DNA of 64,000 nt, taken from the NCBI GenBank assembly GCA_964396165.1, contig CAYNEF010000001.1, positions 104,491 to 168,490 of the forward strand. Direction: 5' to 3'. The translations under genes were made by a program, and so were the position numbers. Every line of letters starts with the position of its first letter. Within the stretch, counting starts at the first letter, position 1. The notes beneath the pieces were generated by a model. It ran no database searches. It was not told where the DNA came from and saw only the letters and a program-made list of their open reading frames with translations. This DNA comes from CALCZU01 sp964396165. Its GTDB lineage: Bacteria > Bdellovibrionota > FAC87 > UBA2466. Positions 7,219 through 16,055 of the stretch are shown here, in pieces.

Positions 7219-8904
7219 ATGCCGAAAACATTCGTTACATTTGTTCTATTAACTGCATCTTTATTTTCCTTTGGAGCCACACGAACTCTAAACACCCAAT
7301 TATCCGAAAAAGAGAAAGCGGAGCTAACTGCTCGGCTAAATGCTTTTCATCAGAAAACAAAGGTGCAAAACCCAATGGATATGAGAATTGGCAAAATGGA
7401 CGTTCTTTCAGAAGAATGGACCGAGCCCAATCCGCTCTTAAAACAAACCATGCCTCATACTGATCCGCTGTTACAATCCGCCGGAAAAAAATTGATGCCT
7501 CAGTTTCTAAAATCCCGCTGTGAACAAATATTTAAAAAGAAGTATCCATTTCTTGAGTGCCAAACCAAAGAAGCATGGAACTTTGTGGCTACAGATGAAA
7601 CAGAATCAGAAAATTCTTTTGAAGGCCTTTTAAAAACCTGGATGCCAACAGAAGCCATCGTTCGTAATTTAACCCAGATACCCGTACAAGCAGAAATTGC
7701 CCAGACAGTATGGTCTGGTGATTATTGGAGAATGCGTTGGGGGCTAACCTCTTACCGTTATTCAGATCCTAGATCTTTTGCCACATATAGTGAAGCAGTA
7801 GACTCGTATCATCAACCAGGAGAGTGGCTATCTGCAACAGCAAGTCATACAACTGCAGAGTTAAGCAACATCGCCGTAAAGTGGTCTCCTGCAGAAAAAT
7901 ATGACTTGTTAGCCGGAGACGAAAATATGACTTTGACTCAACAACAAAAACAAGAAGGTTCTTATAATCTTGGAGAAGATGGAAATGTGGAATCCTGGTT
8001 TGGCATCTGTCATGGTTGGGCTCCAGCATCTTTTATGGTTCCTTCGCCAAATTTTCCGGTTCACGCCATCAGTGCAAGAGGAGCTGACGTAGTTTGGTAT
8101 CCAGACGATGTAAGAGCAATGGCCACTCTTGCTTGGGCGAATGGAAATTTTCAAACCAATTTTATCGGCGGCAGATGTAATCAGAAACAACCTGAGCGCT
8201 ACCCTAACGGACGACTGTCCCAACCAGAGTGTTTCGACAACAATCCGGTCAGTTTTCACTTAGCACTTGGCAATATGATTGGGATTCAAAAAACTCCTGT
8301 CATTATGGACGCCGCATTCGACTATCAAGTGTGGAACCAACCGATTCTTGCCTATGAATTTGAATACTATAACCCTCTTGATTTGCAACAAAAGGGAAAA
8401 GATTGGCAGAAATATGTTGTAACTTACAACGAAGCATTTAAATCAAATGACCGTTTTCAACAGCCTTTGACTCGTGGAAAAAAACAAAGCAACGGAAAAT
8501 ATGATGATTCACGCATCACAGGTGTAGTCGGCGTAACTGCTACGGTAATTTACCTGGCGGAAACGACTGCAACACACACTACAACACCTTCGCGTAATAA
8601 CACTGTTCGTGTGACCTACACCTATGACCTCGAATTTGAGTCGCAGAATGGAACGCTCATTCCTACAGGTGGAGAATGGCATGAAAACCGTCATCCGGAT
8701 TTTCTTTGGGTTCCAGAAAAAGGAAGCATAGCTAAATTAAATTACGATGCTACTGCGCTCAATGTAGATCTTTTGCGTAAACCTGAACCACTAACTACTA
8801 CAACTGCAACTCAAGCAAGCAGTTCAGGGTACCCACTCTGTCAGGTATTGGAAAAGGTAGTACGCAGTGCGAATCCACAGGGCAGTTATCAATGCACTCA
8901 TTGA
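7219..8904 (+). CDS. Secreted transglutaminase of the elicitor (Pep-13/GP42) type
   Basis: The protein has a signal peptide (ends near FSFGA) and the block SWFGICHGWAPASF, with Cys264 as likely nucleophile, that I associate with the TGase_elicitor family (PF16683) known from Phytophthora cell-wall glycoprotein GP42 and from some marine bacteria. About 100 residues later it has VWNQP (371-375) followed by an aromatic-rich stretch; VWNQP is the invariant start of the Pep-13 peptide recognised by plants. Such enzymes form isopeptide crosslinks between Gln and Lys. The long Thr-rich C-terminus (about 500-561) is extra. GAAGGAGG lies seven bases before the ATG. The gene is single, with its own sigma-54-type promoter and a terminator at 8928. 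Confidence 0.78.
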   Translation: MPKTFVTFVLLTASLFSFGATRTLNTQLSEKEKAELTARLNAFHQKTKVQNPMDMRIGKMDVLSEEWTEPNPLLKQTMPHTDPLLQSAGKKLMPQFLKSRCEQIFKKKYPFLECQTKEAWNFVATDETESENSFEGLLKTWMPTEAIVRNLTQIPVQAEIAQTVWSGDYWRMRWGLTSYRYSDPRSFATYSEAVDSYHQPGEWLSATASHTTAELSNIAVKWSPAEKYDLLAGDENMTLTQQQKQEGSYNLGEDGNVESWFGICHGWAPASFMVPSPNFPVHAISARGADVVWYPDDVRAMATLAWANGNFQTNFIGGRCNQKQPERYPNGRLSQPECFDNNPVSFHLALGNMIGIQKTPVIMDAAFDYQVWNQPILAYEFEYYNPLDLQQKGKDWQKYVVTYNEAFKSNDRFQQPLTRGKKQSNGKYDDSRITGVVGVTATVIYLAETTATHTTTPSRNNTVRVTYTYDLEFESQNGTLIPTGGEWHENRHPDFLWVPEKGSIAKLNYDATALNVDLLRKPEPLTTTTATQASSSGYPLCQVLEKVVRSANPQGSYQCTH

Positions 8905-8927
8905 AAATTGATTAGTTTATTAAAAAA

Positions 8928-8961
8928 ACTCCCGGAGTCTTTCGGCACCGGGAGTTTTTTT
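8928..8961. terminator. Bidirectional rho-independent terminator
   Basis: ACTCCCGG (8928-8935) and CCGGGAGT (8948-8955) form an 8-bp stem with a loop containing TTCG, preceded by seven A's and followed by seven T's. It can stop the transglutaminase gene on the plus strand and the glyoxalase gene on the minus strand, whose stop codon lies in the T-run. Confidence 0.9.
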
Positions 8962-9337
8962 ATCTCTCGATTAATTCTACTTTATACCCATCCGGATCTT
9001 CCACAAAAGCGATTACCGATGTTCCATGTTTCATCGGTCCAGGTTGGCGAGTGACTTTTCCCCCGGCTTCCACCAGTTTTTTACACGCGCCATAAATATC
9101 TTTCACACCGAAGGCCATATGACCGTAGGCATTTCCTAATTCGTATTTGGAAGTTTCCCAATTGTGTGTCAACTCCAAGAAGGGTTCGCTATCTCCCCCT
9201 GCGCCTAAAAACACCAAAGTAAACTTCCCCTCGGGATATTCCTTTCGGTTGTGCAATTTTAATCCAAGCACTTCCGTATAGAAGTGTATCGATTTTTCCA
9301 AATCCACTACCCGAATCATTGTGTGTAAATAGCGCAT
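8960..9337 (-). CDS. gloA: Lactoylglutathione lyase (glyoxalase I)
   Basis: Converts the hemithioacetal of methylglyoxal and glutathione to S-lactoylglutathione in the cytoplasm. The four metal ligands are in place: His5, Glu55, His73 and Glu121, as in the Escherichia coli enzyme, and the family blocks HTMIRVVDLEKSIHFYTEVLG, GHMAFGVKD and FVEDPDGYKVELIER are clear. The length of 125 is close to the usual 130-135, and the lack of the long insert fits the Ni/Co-type bacterial enzyme. TAAGGAG lies before the ATG. Single gene, shares its terminator with the convergent transglutaminase gene. Confidence 0.95.
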   Translation of the reverse strand: MRYLHTMIRVVDLEKSIHFYTEVLGLKLHNRKEYPEGKFTLVFLGAGGDSEPFLELTHNWETSKYELGNAYGHMAFGVKDIYGACKKLVEAGGKVTRQPGPMKHGTSVIAFVEDPDGYKVELIER

Positions 9338-9465
9338 GCTTTACTCCTTAAACTGTTTGCCTGAGTGAAACACAAAATTGACAGGCACTCAACTCTTTGG
9401 GAAGAAAAGCTAAAAAAAGAATTAAACCGCCGATTACCTCCCTGGTTTCCTAGATAAGCAGTCCT

Positions 9466-10455
9466 TTAAATTTTTGCAAAAGCGTTAAGGCACGAAGGTG
9501 ATACTTTCGTTACCTGTGCTTTACGTGTAACTGGTATATCAGAAAGTAATTCTTTACCGCGAAGAGATAAGGGACTGTCCATCAGTTCCATTTTAAAAAG
9601 ACGATCCCCGTTCACAGTCATATAGTTTCCTTCTGAATCACGACGCCATTGCATCTTTTCCAAGCTTTCGCTAACAGGAGTACCGGTCACTTTTTCTCGG
9701 CGTGTAACTTCTTCCACTAATCCCGCAAGATAAAACATTCTATCGCGAAGGCGGCTAAATCTCGTTTCAGATATGCGTGCAAGAGCCGGCAAATTCTTTT
9801 CAGTCGCCGCATCCAATGTTTCCTGATTTGACTCTAAAAACTTTACCTGTTTGCCAGAGGCACTTACCGCCCATTTGTAAGGAATGTAAATCACATGCCC
9901 TTCTCTTTCTGTAGGCGCAGTATTGGTCATGATATCTTCGACCAAGTAGGCATCTTCGGCTTCGGCCCCCAATACTTTTGCGAGACTTTTTACAATTTTT
10001 GGTCTCTGTGATTTGGGAAGTGAAGTATCAATTTCTGTGCGAGTGTCATTCGGATCCAGGTTTAATCCATCTTTATTGGAAAATACTTTGCCGCCTGCTT
10101 TTTCTACTGCGCTTAAAACGCTTTCGCCGTTAGGCATACATATTTGAGAAAGCGCACTGCGGTTACGAGTTTCATTTCCAAAACTAAAAAAATGCACTTT
10201 CCATCCATTTTGAATCAGCCATTGCACAAGCTCTGGAAATCCATCGGAGACTCTGTACCGATTGACTCTCGCGGCAGTATCCCCACCGCTTTGCAAATCT
10301 GTTTTTACTTCAATTGTTTTTTCAAGATTGCTTTCATTATTCGCATGAAACAGAACTACACCGTCTAAATCAAACACGATAGATTTTTGGCCAGCTCTGG
10401 ATTTGGGTAAAAAGAGTACGGAGAGAAGAACTATTATTTTTAGTGTGTGTTTCAT
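9466..10455 (-). CDS. Exported HAD-superfamily protein, phosphatase-like
   Basis: A signal peptide (MKHTLKIIVLLSVLFLPKSRA) precedes a HAD motif I VFDLDGVVLF with the two catalytic Asp, followed by a motif-II-like FFSFGNE and a VEDIMTN segment that could give the motif-IV acids. Known HAD proteins with this set hydrolyse phosphate esters, but HAD phosphatases are mostly cytoplasmic, so an exported one is less common. The region after residue 220 is not part of the HAD core and is not recognised. It is about 100 bases downstream of the exported repeat protein at 10555-12237, on the same strand. Confidence 0.65.
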   Translation of the reverse strand: MKHTLKIIVLLSVLFLPKSRAGQKSIVFDLDGVVLFHANNESNLEKTIEVKTDLQSGGDTAARVNRYRVSDGFPELVQWLIQNGWKVHFFSFGNETRNRSALSQICMPNGESVLSAVEKAGGKVFSNKDGLNLDPNDTRTEIDTSLPKSQRPKIVKSLAKVLGAEAEDAYLVEDIMTNTAPTEREGHVIYIPYKWAVSASGKQVKFLESNQETLDAATEKNLPALARISETRFSRLRDRMFYLAGLVEEVTRREKVTGTPVSESLEKMQWRRDSEGNYMTVNGDRLFKMELMDSPLSLRGKELLSDIPVTRKAQVTKVSPSCLNAFAKI

Positions 10456-10554
10456 AACTACCTCACTTGAAGAAGCGACGCAGTCAGAAGAAAAGGCTCA
10501 TTTGGGTAATTAAAAAAACGTACTCTGAAGGAATACAAATGAGAATAACTAGGG

Positions 10555-12237
10555 CTAGTATCGTTTAAACTTGATGACACGTTGTAAACGGCCTGCGGTA
10601 CCGGTGTACCCACCGAGTAAAGCGCCCTCGATTCCGTAATCCGTTATCTTACCCAGAATGGTTTGATCAGCATCCAACGACAGTAAGATTGTCCCTGTAT
10701 AAAAATCTACGATTCCTGATTGTACAACACCGTACACAGTGCTGCTTCCGCAATAGAGCTCAGCGGTTCCAGTCAATGTGAAAGGAAAATAGGAAGGAAC
10801 ATGGTTATTTGAATTACTGATTGCCATCATCGTCAGATTGAAATCCATCGAGAAGCAGCTATTATTTGGCCGTGAAATATTGGCCGTATATTTTCCTTGC
10901 ACAGGTTTAGGCAAATGCACACCATTAAAAATGGCCACATCCGGGTTTTCCCCTTTTACAAACTCAACTGTACCCACCTTGCCGTAACTTTTTGAGTAAA
11001 GAATACCTTTTAGTCCCTGCTCTCCCCATTCTGTTATTTTTAAGATCTGATCGCCTGTGCTATCCAAAAGCAATTCTTTGAATTTACCCAGAGCTAATTG
11101 AGTGGGCACAAAAGCTATCGAAATGGAACTATCCGTGTCTGTATCTGTACCATGATCGGTAGAAGGGAAAATTCTTCCCACCATAGAAACCATCTTCTGC
11201 CAGGAACGGTGATCGGAGTTTTCTACAGGAGCTCCTGAAAGCGCAATTTCTAAAGACATAATTTTATAGATATTACGTTCTTCTAAATGCAACACGCCGT
11301 AGTATTCCCCTTCTATATTCGAACGATCCTTTGTAGGAAAAATATGGTTTTCTATCTGTTCAATCCCCTTCAGATGGTGTTCTCGTGATTTTTTACTGCA
11401 CTTGTACTTCACCATGTACTCGTCCAACGAATCGGGTGCGGAAGCAAGGCGTGTGAATTCGCATCTGTTGCCGCATTTAATCGAATCGCCCTTTACGTGA
11501 CAGGATTCTTCCGCAGCAGGAAGTAAAAGAACTGCAGAATAAGGATTGTAACTTGCCCCTAACCACGTGCCGAAGATAGTACTATTCCCCGCAAGAGTGG
11601 AAAAACGTGAGTAGCCCAATGTGCGGGCTCGGATCTGTACCCCTTGCAGTGTATTGATCTTATCCCGACTGGAATCTTCCAATTTACTTGCTTCGAGTTG
11701 CAAGGTGATGTCTTTGCCCTCGCATCTGCCTTTGTACTCACCAGTCAAAGACTTAACCATCGGGATATTAGGAAATATTGCGTTCACTTTTTCAAAGTCA
11801 TCGGGAGTGGGGGTATAAACCAATTCAGCATGACCCCTAATAACACCACCACGGGTGCTTCTGATTTTGCCTGTAATTTTATTTCCATCATCCAGCACCA
11901 TGCCTTGCCAGAATGTAAGATCTGTTCCAAATCCAGAGAGCATTCCATCCAAAACAATCTCTGAAGAATCCCAAAGATAATCTTCTACTACATAGTAATG
12001 GCTGACGTATTCGTGGGTGGTAAAACCCCCTAACTTTAACTTTAAAAAAGCAATAAGTTGGGACTTGCCGTCCACTGTATCTCTTCTTTCAAACTCGATA
12101 CACAATCCTACTTTTTCCGTGCGCCCTTCGAAAGTCACAAACCCGATATAGGTACCTATCTTTGGACCAGCGGCGAAAAGGCGAGTGGTCAGAATTAGAA
12201 TGAGAAAAAATGCTTTGAAAATCCGTGTATTTTGCAA
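10555..12237 (-). CDS. Large exported protein with four similar repeats
   Basis: I chose TTG 12237 as start because AGGAG stands just before it and it gives a clean signal peptide (QNTRIFKAFFLILILTTRLF then AAG); the longer frame to 12285 begins at a TTG without such a site. The mature protein has about four related units, each opening with Gly-x-Tyr (IGTYIGF, TGEYKGR, EGEYYGV, QGKYTAN) and closing with a GKI.. or KG.. strand block such as GNKITGKI, GLKGILY and ILGKITDYG. This looks like a chain of beta-rich domains. Cys pairs occur in several units. No family is recognised; surface or secreted adhesion is possible but not shown. Confidence 0.6.
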   Translation of the reverse strand: MQNTRIFKAFFLILILTTRLFAAGPKIGTYIGFVTFEGRTEKVGLCIEFERRDTVDGKSQLIAFLKLKLGGFTTHEYVSHYYVVEDYLWDSSEIVLDGMLSGFGTDLTFWQGMVLDDGNKITGKIRSTRGGVIRGHAELVYTPTPDDFEKVNAIFPNIPMVKSLTGEYKGRCEGKDITLQLEASKLEDSSRDKINTLQGVQIRARTLGYSRFSTLAGNSTIFGTWLGASYNPYSAVLLLPAAEESCHVKGDSIKCGNRCEFTRLASAPDSLDEYMVKYKCSKKSREHHLKGIEQIENHIFPTKDRSNIEGEYYGVLHLEERNIYKIMSLEIALSGAPVENSDHRSWQKMVSMVGRIFPSTDHGTDTDTDSSISIAFVPTQLALGKFKELLLDSTGDQILKITEWGEQGLKGILYSKSYGKVGTVEFVKGENPDVAIFNGVHLPKPVQGKYTANISRPNNSCFSMDFNLTMMAISNSNNHVPSYFPFTLTGTAELYCGSSTVYGVVQSGIVDFYTGTILLSLDADQTILGKITDYGIEGALLGGYTGTAGRLQRVIKFKRY

Positions 12238-12330
12238 GGGAAAGACTCCTAAAAAGTGTGCTTTTTTAGCATTTTTAAGAGCCAATAATCAATACTCTTC
12301 AAGCGTGATGAAAGGTGACATTTATTGTCA

Positions 12331-12364
12331 AAAAAAAGAGGCGATCCTTTGGATGGATCGCCTC
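12331..12364 (-). terminator. Rho-independent terminator of the lipoprotein gene
   Basis: GAGGCGATCC (12338-12347) and GGATCGCCTC (12355-12364) form a perfect 10-bp stem with a 7-base loop. On the minus strand it is followed by seven T's (complement of 12331-12337). It lies about 35 bases after the stop of the lipoprotein gene at 12399. Confidence 0.9.
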
Positions 12365-12398
12365 CTCTTCTTAAGTGAAAGGTTTTTAAAGCGCGCAA

Positions 12399-12962
12399 TT
12401 AAGCGTGGCAATAAGCCCAGTTCAATTGCACTGCTGCATGTGGAATCTGGTTCAAGAAAAGTTGAACCATTGGCAAGATGACCAGTAATGCTTGAATGAC
12501 TGGTGCATATTGAGGAGCAATGACAGCAATGATTGGCGCTACTTGATTTAAAATAGCGATAATAGCGCTGATGTCTATCTGGCCTCCTGCTGCTACTCCA
12601 CTAAATTGAGAAGCAAGCGACAGTGCTAGCGTCAATGCGCTGTTCGCATTTCCACCGGATACTGTATTTAGAACTGTAGACAAAGAAGCTAAATTGGAAG
12701 GATCCACTTTGATCTGACCAGAAGCAGCCATGGTGGAAATCAGTTGCATCAACTGAGCATAATCCACTGGTACTTTTGGGACAGAGGGAACTTTTGGTTT
12801 TTTAGAGAACAAACCACTTCTTGAATTGTCACTTTCGGTAGCAGTACCACCGTTTAAGACATCAAGTGCCTGTTGTTCTGACATTTGCGTTTCGACTTTT
12901 TCTTTACCGCAAGCGCTGAGTAATAACAAAGCGATGGCGAGTGTAGATAGGGACTTTTTCAT
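12399..12962 (-). CDS. Lipoprotein with a low-complexity hydrophobic C-terminal half
   Basis: MKKSLSTLAIALLLLSACG is a signal peptide with lipobox LSAC (Cys18). Then comes a polar Lys/Pro-rich linker (KKPKVPSVPKVPV) and a C-terminal region of about 110 residues made of repeated Ala/Gly/Ile/Leu/Val segments such as ISAIIAILNQVAPIIAVIAP. This could insert into or associate with a membrane, or form a coiled assembly. The final residues carry a single Cys (AYCHA). No family is recognised. GGAGGT lies before the ATG. Confidence 0.7.
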   Translation of the reverse strand: MKKSLSTLAIALLLLSACGKEKVETQMSEQQALDVLNGGTATESDNSRSGLFSKKPKVPSVPKVPVDYAQLMQLISTMAASGQIKVDPSNLASLSTVLNTVSGGNANSALTLALSLASQFSGVAAGGQIDISAIIAILNQVAPIIAVIAPQYAPVIQALLVILPMVQLFLNQIPHAAVQLNWAYCHA

Positions 12963-13024
12963 AGGGACCTCCGAGAGAGTTGTTTTTAGTTATTTATTGG
13001 AGGTAACGTGCAGCTATCGAAGAG

Positions 13025-13052
13025 AGTGGTTTTTAGGATGCGAAAAACCACT
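13025..13052. repeat. 10-bp perfect stem-loop in the leader region of the lipoprotein gene
   Basis: AGTGGTTTTT (13025-13034) and AAAAACCACT (13043-13052) pair perfectly around an 8-base loop. It lies about 80 bases after the stop of the CLC gene and about 60 bases before the lipoprotein start on the same strand. No T-run follows, so it is not a typical terminator; a weak one or an mRNA-stability element is possible. Two direct copies of TGAAATTAACGG lie between it and the CLC stop (about 13113 and 13130). Confidence 0.4.
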
Positions 13053-13135
13053 GAAATATCTTCTGTAATTCCAGTATTACTCTTGAATTAAGTTAGGAGT
13101 TTCCCGCAAAAATGAAATTAACGGCATACTTGAAA

Positions 13136-14374
13136 TTAACGGGGGCCGCGAAACCATTTCAGTATTTTCGTGTGTTTAGCCTCGGCAATACGTTGTGTTT
13201 TGTAGATACCTTTATGCCCTGAAAAATAAAAGCTTACGTAACACGCAACCAATGCATAAGGCGCAATCTGAAATCCAAAAATTTCCACAGCCATAATAGA
13301 ACACGCAAGCGGGGTATTCGCGGCTGCACCAAATACGGCAGCAAAGCCGACTGCAGCAAGCAGACTTGCAGAAACAGGAAGTAAAGTACTAAGAGCACTT
13401 CCTAAAGTAGAACCGATAAATACCAAGGGAATAAATTCTCCTCCCTTAAATCCGGATCCCACAGTAAGAGCTGTGAAAATAAATTTATAAAGCGGAAACG
13501 AATAGGGAGAAACGTGGTTTAGCGAATCCTGTATTGTAGAAATTCCAAGCCCTGCATAACGGTATGTCCCTTCCCAGTAATACAAGAGCACTAACAAGAT
13601 TCCCGCAACAAAGGGTCTTAAATAAGAAAGAGAAATGTATTTACTTTGCATTTTTTCTATCGTGTGTGTCGTTTTGGAAAATAACATTGCAGTGATTCCA
13701 AAAAGTATTCCTGCGATTGATACCCAAAGGAAAGACTGCAGTTGAAAAGGCCCTATTTCAATATTCGGGTAAACAGAGTGGGGCGCGTGCAACACGACTG
13801 CGGTGTAATAGGCAGTAAAGGAAGCCAGAAAACATTCAACGACTGCAAAGGGTCTTAACTTTCCAATCTGAATCACTTCCATTCCAAATACGACTCCCGC
13901 CCAAGGTGTCCCGATGGCGGCGCCAAATCCAGCGCCTGCTCCTGCCACAAGTAGAATTTTTCTTTCTTCCTTTTCTATTTTAAAAAAGTGCGAAAGCTGA
14001 TCGGAAAGCGATGCCCCCATTTGCACGGCAGTTCCTTCTCGCCCTGCCGATCCGCCAAATAAGTGCGTCACTACGGTCCCCAATAAAACAAGCGGAGCCA
14101 TGACAAAAGGAATGGTATTTTTCGGATCGTGAATCTGTTCGAGGATAAGATTATTCCCTCGAGCCACTTCTTTTCCGAATCGGTGGTACAGCCAACCAAT
14201 CGTAAGTCCAGCAAGCGGCAGAAACCAAATAAGAGATAGGTGTGCTTCTCGCGTTTTAGTCGCTATATCCAACAGAAAAAGAAAAACGGTTGCAGCAAGG
14301 CCAGAGAACAAACCCGACAATAAACTAAGTAAAATCCATTTAAGGGTGGGACGTCGTTTTTTACTGGGCTTCAT
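13136..14374 (-). CDS. CLC-family anion transporter, possibly fluoride-type
   Basis: About ten to eleven hydrophobic segments and the CLC landmarks: GREGT (111-115, with the gating Glu113) and GGEFIPLVFIG near the C-terminal pore helix. The position of the usual Ser-containing GSGIP filter is GNNLI (73-77). As I recall the CLC-F group of fluoride/proton antiporters has Asn and GREGT-type changes at these positions, so fluoride export is possible. The length of 412 without CBS domains is usual for bacteria. The start ATG at 14374 has GGAG and a TATAAT close upstream. It is divergent from the small protein gene starting at 14400, 25 bases away. Confidence 0.85.
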   Translation of the reverse strand: MKPSKKRRPTLKWILLSLLSGLFSGLAATVFLFLLDIATKTREAHLSLIWFLPLAGLTIGWLYHRFGKEVARGNNLILEQIHDPKNTIPFVMAPLVLLGTVVTHLFGGSAGREGTAVQMGASLSDQLSHFFKIEKEERKILLVAGAGAGFGAAIGTPWAGVVFGMEVIQIGKLRPFAVVECFLASFTAYYTAVVLHAPHSVYPNIEIGPFQLQSFLWVSIAGILFGITAMLFSKTTHTIEKMQSKYISLSYLRPFVAGILLVLLYYWEGTYRYAGLGISTIQDSLNHVSPYSFPLYKFIFTALTVGSGFKGGEFIPLVFIGSTLGSALSTLLPVSASLLAAVGFAAVFGAAANTPLACSIMAVEIFGFQIAPYALVACYVSFYFSGHKGIYKTQRIAEAKHTKILKWFRGPR

Positions 14375-14399
14375 ATGCAGGCTCCATTATAACCAATTA

Positions 14400-14903
14400 G
14401 TGAGTCGCAGACTAAAATTTCTCTGTCTTTTACTTTATCTGCAACTTTACCCAATCTGTTTCGCTGCTGCCAAAAGAACTCCTGTAAATCCTCCGCAAGT
14501 TCTTTTTGAATTGGGAACTTTGCTCGACACTCCAAATTTTTCAATCCTCTGGCACCTGGAATTTGGAGCTTGTCTTGTAAACAATATCCATGGCTGTCTG
14601 GGGATTCATGCCGCTTATAGAACGGAAAATAACGACGCAAATACCTACCCCGTCTTTCCCGTTTTTATCTCTTATGAGCAAAGTTTCGATAAATACTTAA
14701 GAGACTTTTCTGTCAGTACGTTGATAGGACAAAACAGCCGCGGATCAGCGGGCCAAATTGATTCTCTCTTTCTTCTCGGGTGGAGGTGGGTGAATCCACT
14801 TCTACATACAAATTTAGCTGTCGGTGTCGGGCCCAGATTGATACTGCTCGGTGAATCTAGCGTTTCGGGAGTATTGACGATAAAAATGGGTTATTCACTA
14901 TAA
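14400..14903 (+). CDS. Small exported, probably outer-membrane beta-barrel-like protein
   Basis: I chose the GTG at 14400, which gives a signal peptide (RRLKFLCLLLYLQLYPICFAA). A start further upstream would overlap the divergent CLC start. The mature part (about 140 residues) alternates hydrophobic and polar residues in strands, with blocks such as FGACLVNNIHGCLGIHAAYR, FPVFISYEQSF and a final Gly-rich strand ending MGYSL, as in small beta-barrels. Two Cys are close together and could form a disulfide. No family recognised. Confidence 0.5.
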   Translation: MSRRLKFLCLLLYLQLYPICFAAAKRTPVNPPQVLFELGTLLDTPNFSILWHLEFGACLVNNIHGCLGIHAAYRTENNDANTYPVFPVFISYEQSFDKYLRDFSVSTLIGQNSRGSAGQIDSLFLLGWRWVNPLLHTNLAVGVGPRLILLGESSVSGVLTIKMGYSL

Positions 14904-14940
14904 TGCATTGCAACACTGCTCTAACCGCTAGAGTGCATCC

Positions 14941-14969
14941 TTGAATTATCCTGCTATTAGCTTTATAAA
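14941..14969 (+). promoter_or_regulatory. Sigma-70-type promoter, likely leaderless transcript
   Basis: TTGAAT (14941-14946) and TATAAA (14964-14969) are separated by exactly 17 bases. The transcription start would be about 14976, only two bases before the ATG at 14978, and no ribosome-binding site is visible. This suggests a leaderless mRNA for the first epimerase gene. Confidence 0.55.
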
Positions 14970-14977
14970 TCAGATAG

Positions 14978-16048
14978 ATGAAAAATATTCTTATCCTCGG
15001 GGGAAGCGGGTTTGTCGGTTCTCAACTGGCAAAACGTCTCAAATCCCATAATCCCAAAGCCTCTATTCTAGCGATAGATAATTTAAAACGAAGAGGATCG
15101 GAATTAAATCTCGCCGACTTTAAGAAACTCGGCATTGATTTTTCCCATGCCGATATTCGAGTAAGCAGCGACTTATTCGATCTCTCAGGCAATTTTGATT
15201 TAGTAATCGATTGTTCTGCAGAGCCAAGTGTCCTTGCCGGACTTAACTCGGCACCTAATTATCTTTTGCAGACAAATCTAATGGGTACCCTCAATGTGCT
15301 TGAGTTTGTACGTCAACGAGCTAAAAAACTTTTATTCTTATCCACGTCACGCGTGTATTCGATACAACCACTTACCGAAATAAAGCTGAATGAATCAGAA
15401 AGCCGTTTTGATGCGAATGCGAAACAAGAAATAGCAGGAGTAAATAACCAAGGAATCAGTGAAATCTTTCCGACACATCTTGCCCGTTCGCTTTACGGAG
15501 CAAGCAAACTTTGTTCAGAGCAATTGATTCAAGAGTATAACTACACGTATGGTACAGAAACACTTATCAACCGATGTGGCGTAATTGCAGGCCCGGGACA
15601 ATTTGGAAAAACGGATCAAGGCGTGTTTACTCTTTGGGTAGCGAAACATTTCTTTAAAGGGCAACTTACCTATACGGGTTTTGGCGGTCAGGGAAAACAA
15701 GTCCGTGATTTGTTACACCCAGAAGATCTCTTTGACCTTGTTGTAAAACAAATCAACGATTCAAAACCCTGGAAAGCCGAAACGTACAATGTCGGTGGTG
15801 GACTTGCTTGCAGTACTTCCTTAAAAGAGCTGACACAACTTGCGATTGAAAGTACGGGAAATAAAATTTCTATTGAATCAAAACCTACGACAACCAGTGT
15901 GGATATCCCCTGGTATGTAACGGACAGTACTAAAGCGAGTAAGTATTACCAATGGAGTCCCAAACACACAGCTAAATCAATTGTCGGAGATATCACCAAC
16001 TGGATTCGCGAGAACCAACGCTCTCTCGAACCGCTTTTCATGAATTAG
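14978..16048 (+). CDS. NAD-dependent sugar epimerase, CDP-paratose 2-epimerase-like
   Basis: Extended short-chain dehydrogenase with a Rossmann motif GGSGFVG at the N-terminus, DNLKRRGSELNL (typical of CDP-paratose 2-epimerase-like proteins), a Tyr-x3-Lys active site YGASK (around residues 170-174) and a conserved NRCGVIAGPGQFG block. CDP-paratose 2-epimerase makes CDP-tyvelose for LPS O-antigen. Start ATG at 14978; gene spacing of 7 bases to the next epimerase suggests an operon. The exact substrate is not known from sequence. Confidence 0.8.
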   Translation: MKNILILGGSGFVGSQLAKRLKSHNPKASILAIDNLKRRGSELNLADFKKLGIDFSHADIRVSSDLFDLSGNFDLVIDCSAEPSVLAGLNSAPNYLLQTNLMGTLNVLEFVRQRAKKLLFLSTSRVYSIQPLTEIKLNESESRFDANAKQEIAGVNNQGISEIFPTHLARSLYGASKLCSEQLIQEYNYTYGTETLINRCGVIAGPGQFGKTDQGVFTLWVAKHFFKGQLTYTGFGGQGKQVRDLLHPEDLFDLVVKQINDSKPWKAETYNVGGGLACSTSLKELTQLAIESTGNKISIESKPTTTSVDIPWYVTDSTKASKYYQWSPKHTAKSIVGDITNWIRENQRSLEPLFMN

Positions 16049-16055
16049 GATTAAT

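Noticed and set aside
12253..12271. TGGCTCTTAAAAATGC on the minus strand upstream of the repeat-protein gene, similar to a sigma-54 promoter
   Set aside because: GG-to-GC spacing is 13 and not 12, which RpoN does not normally accept.
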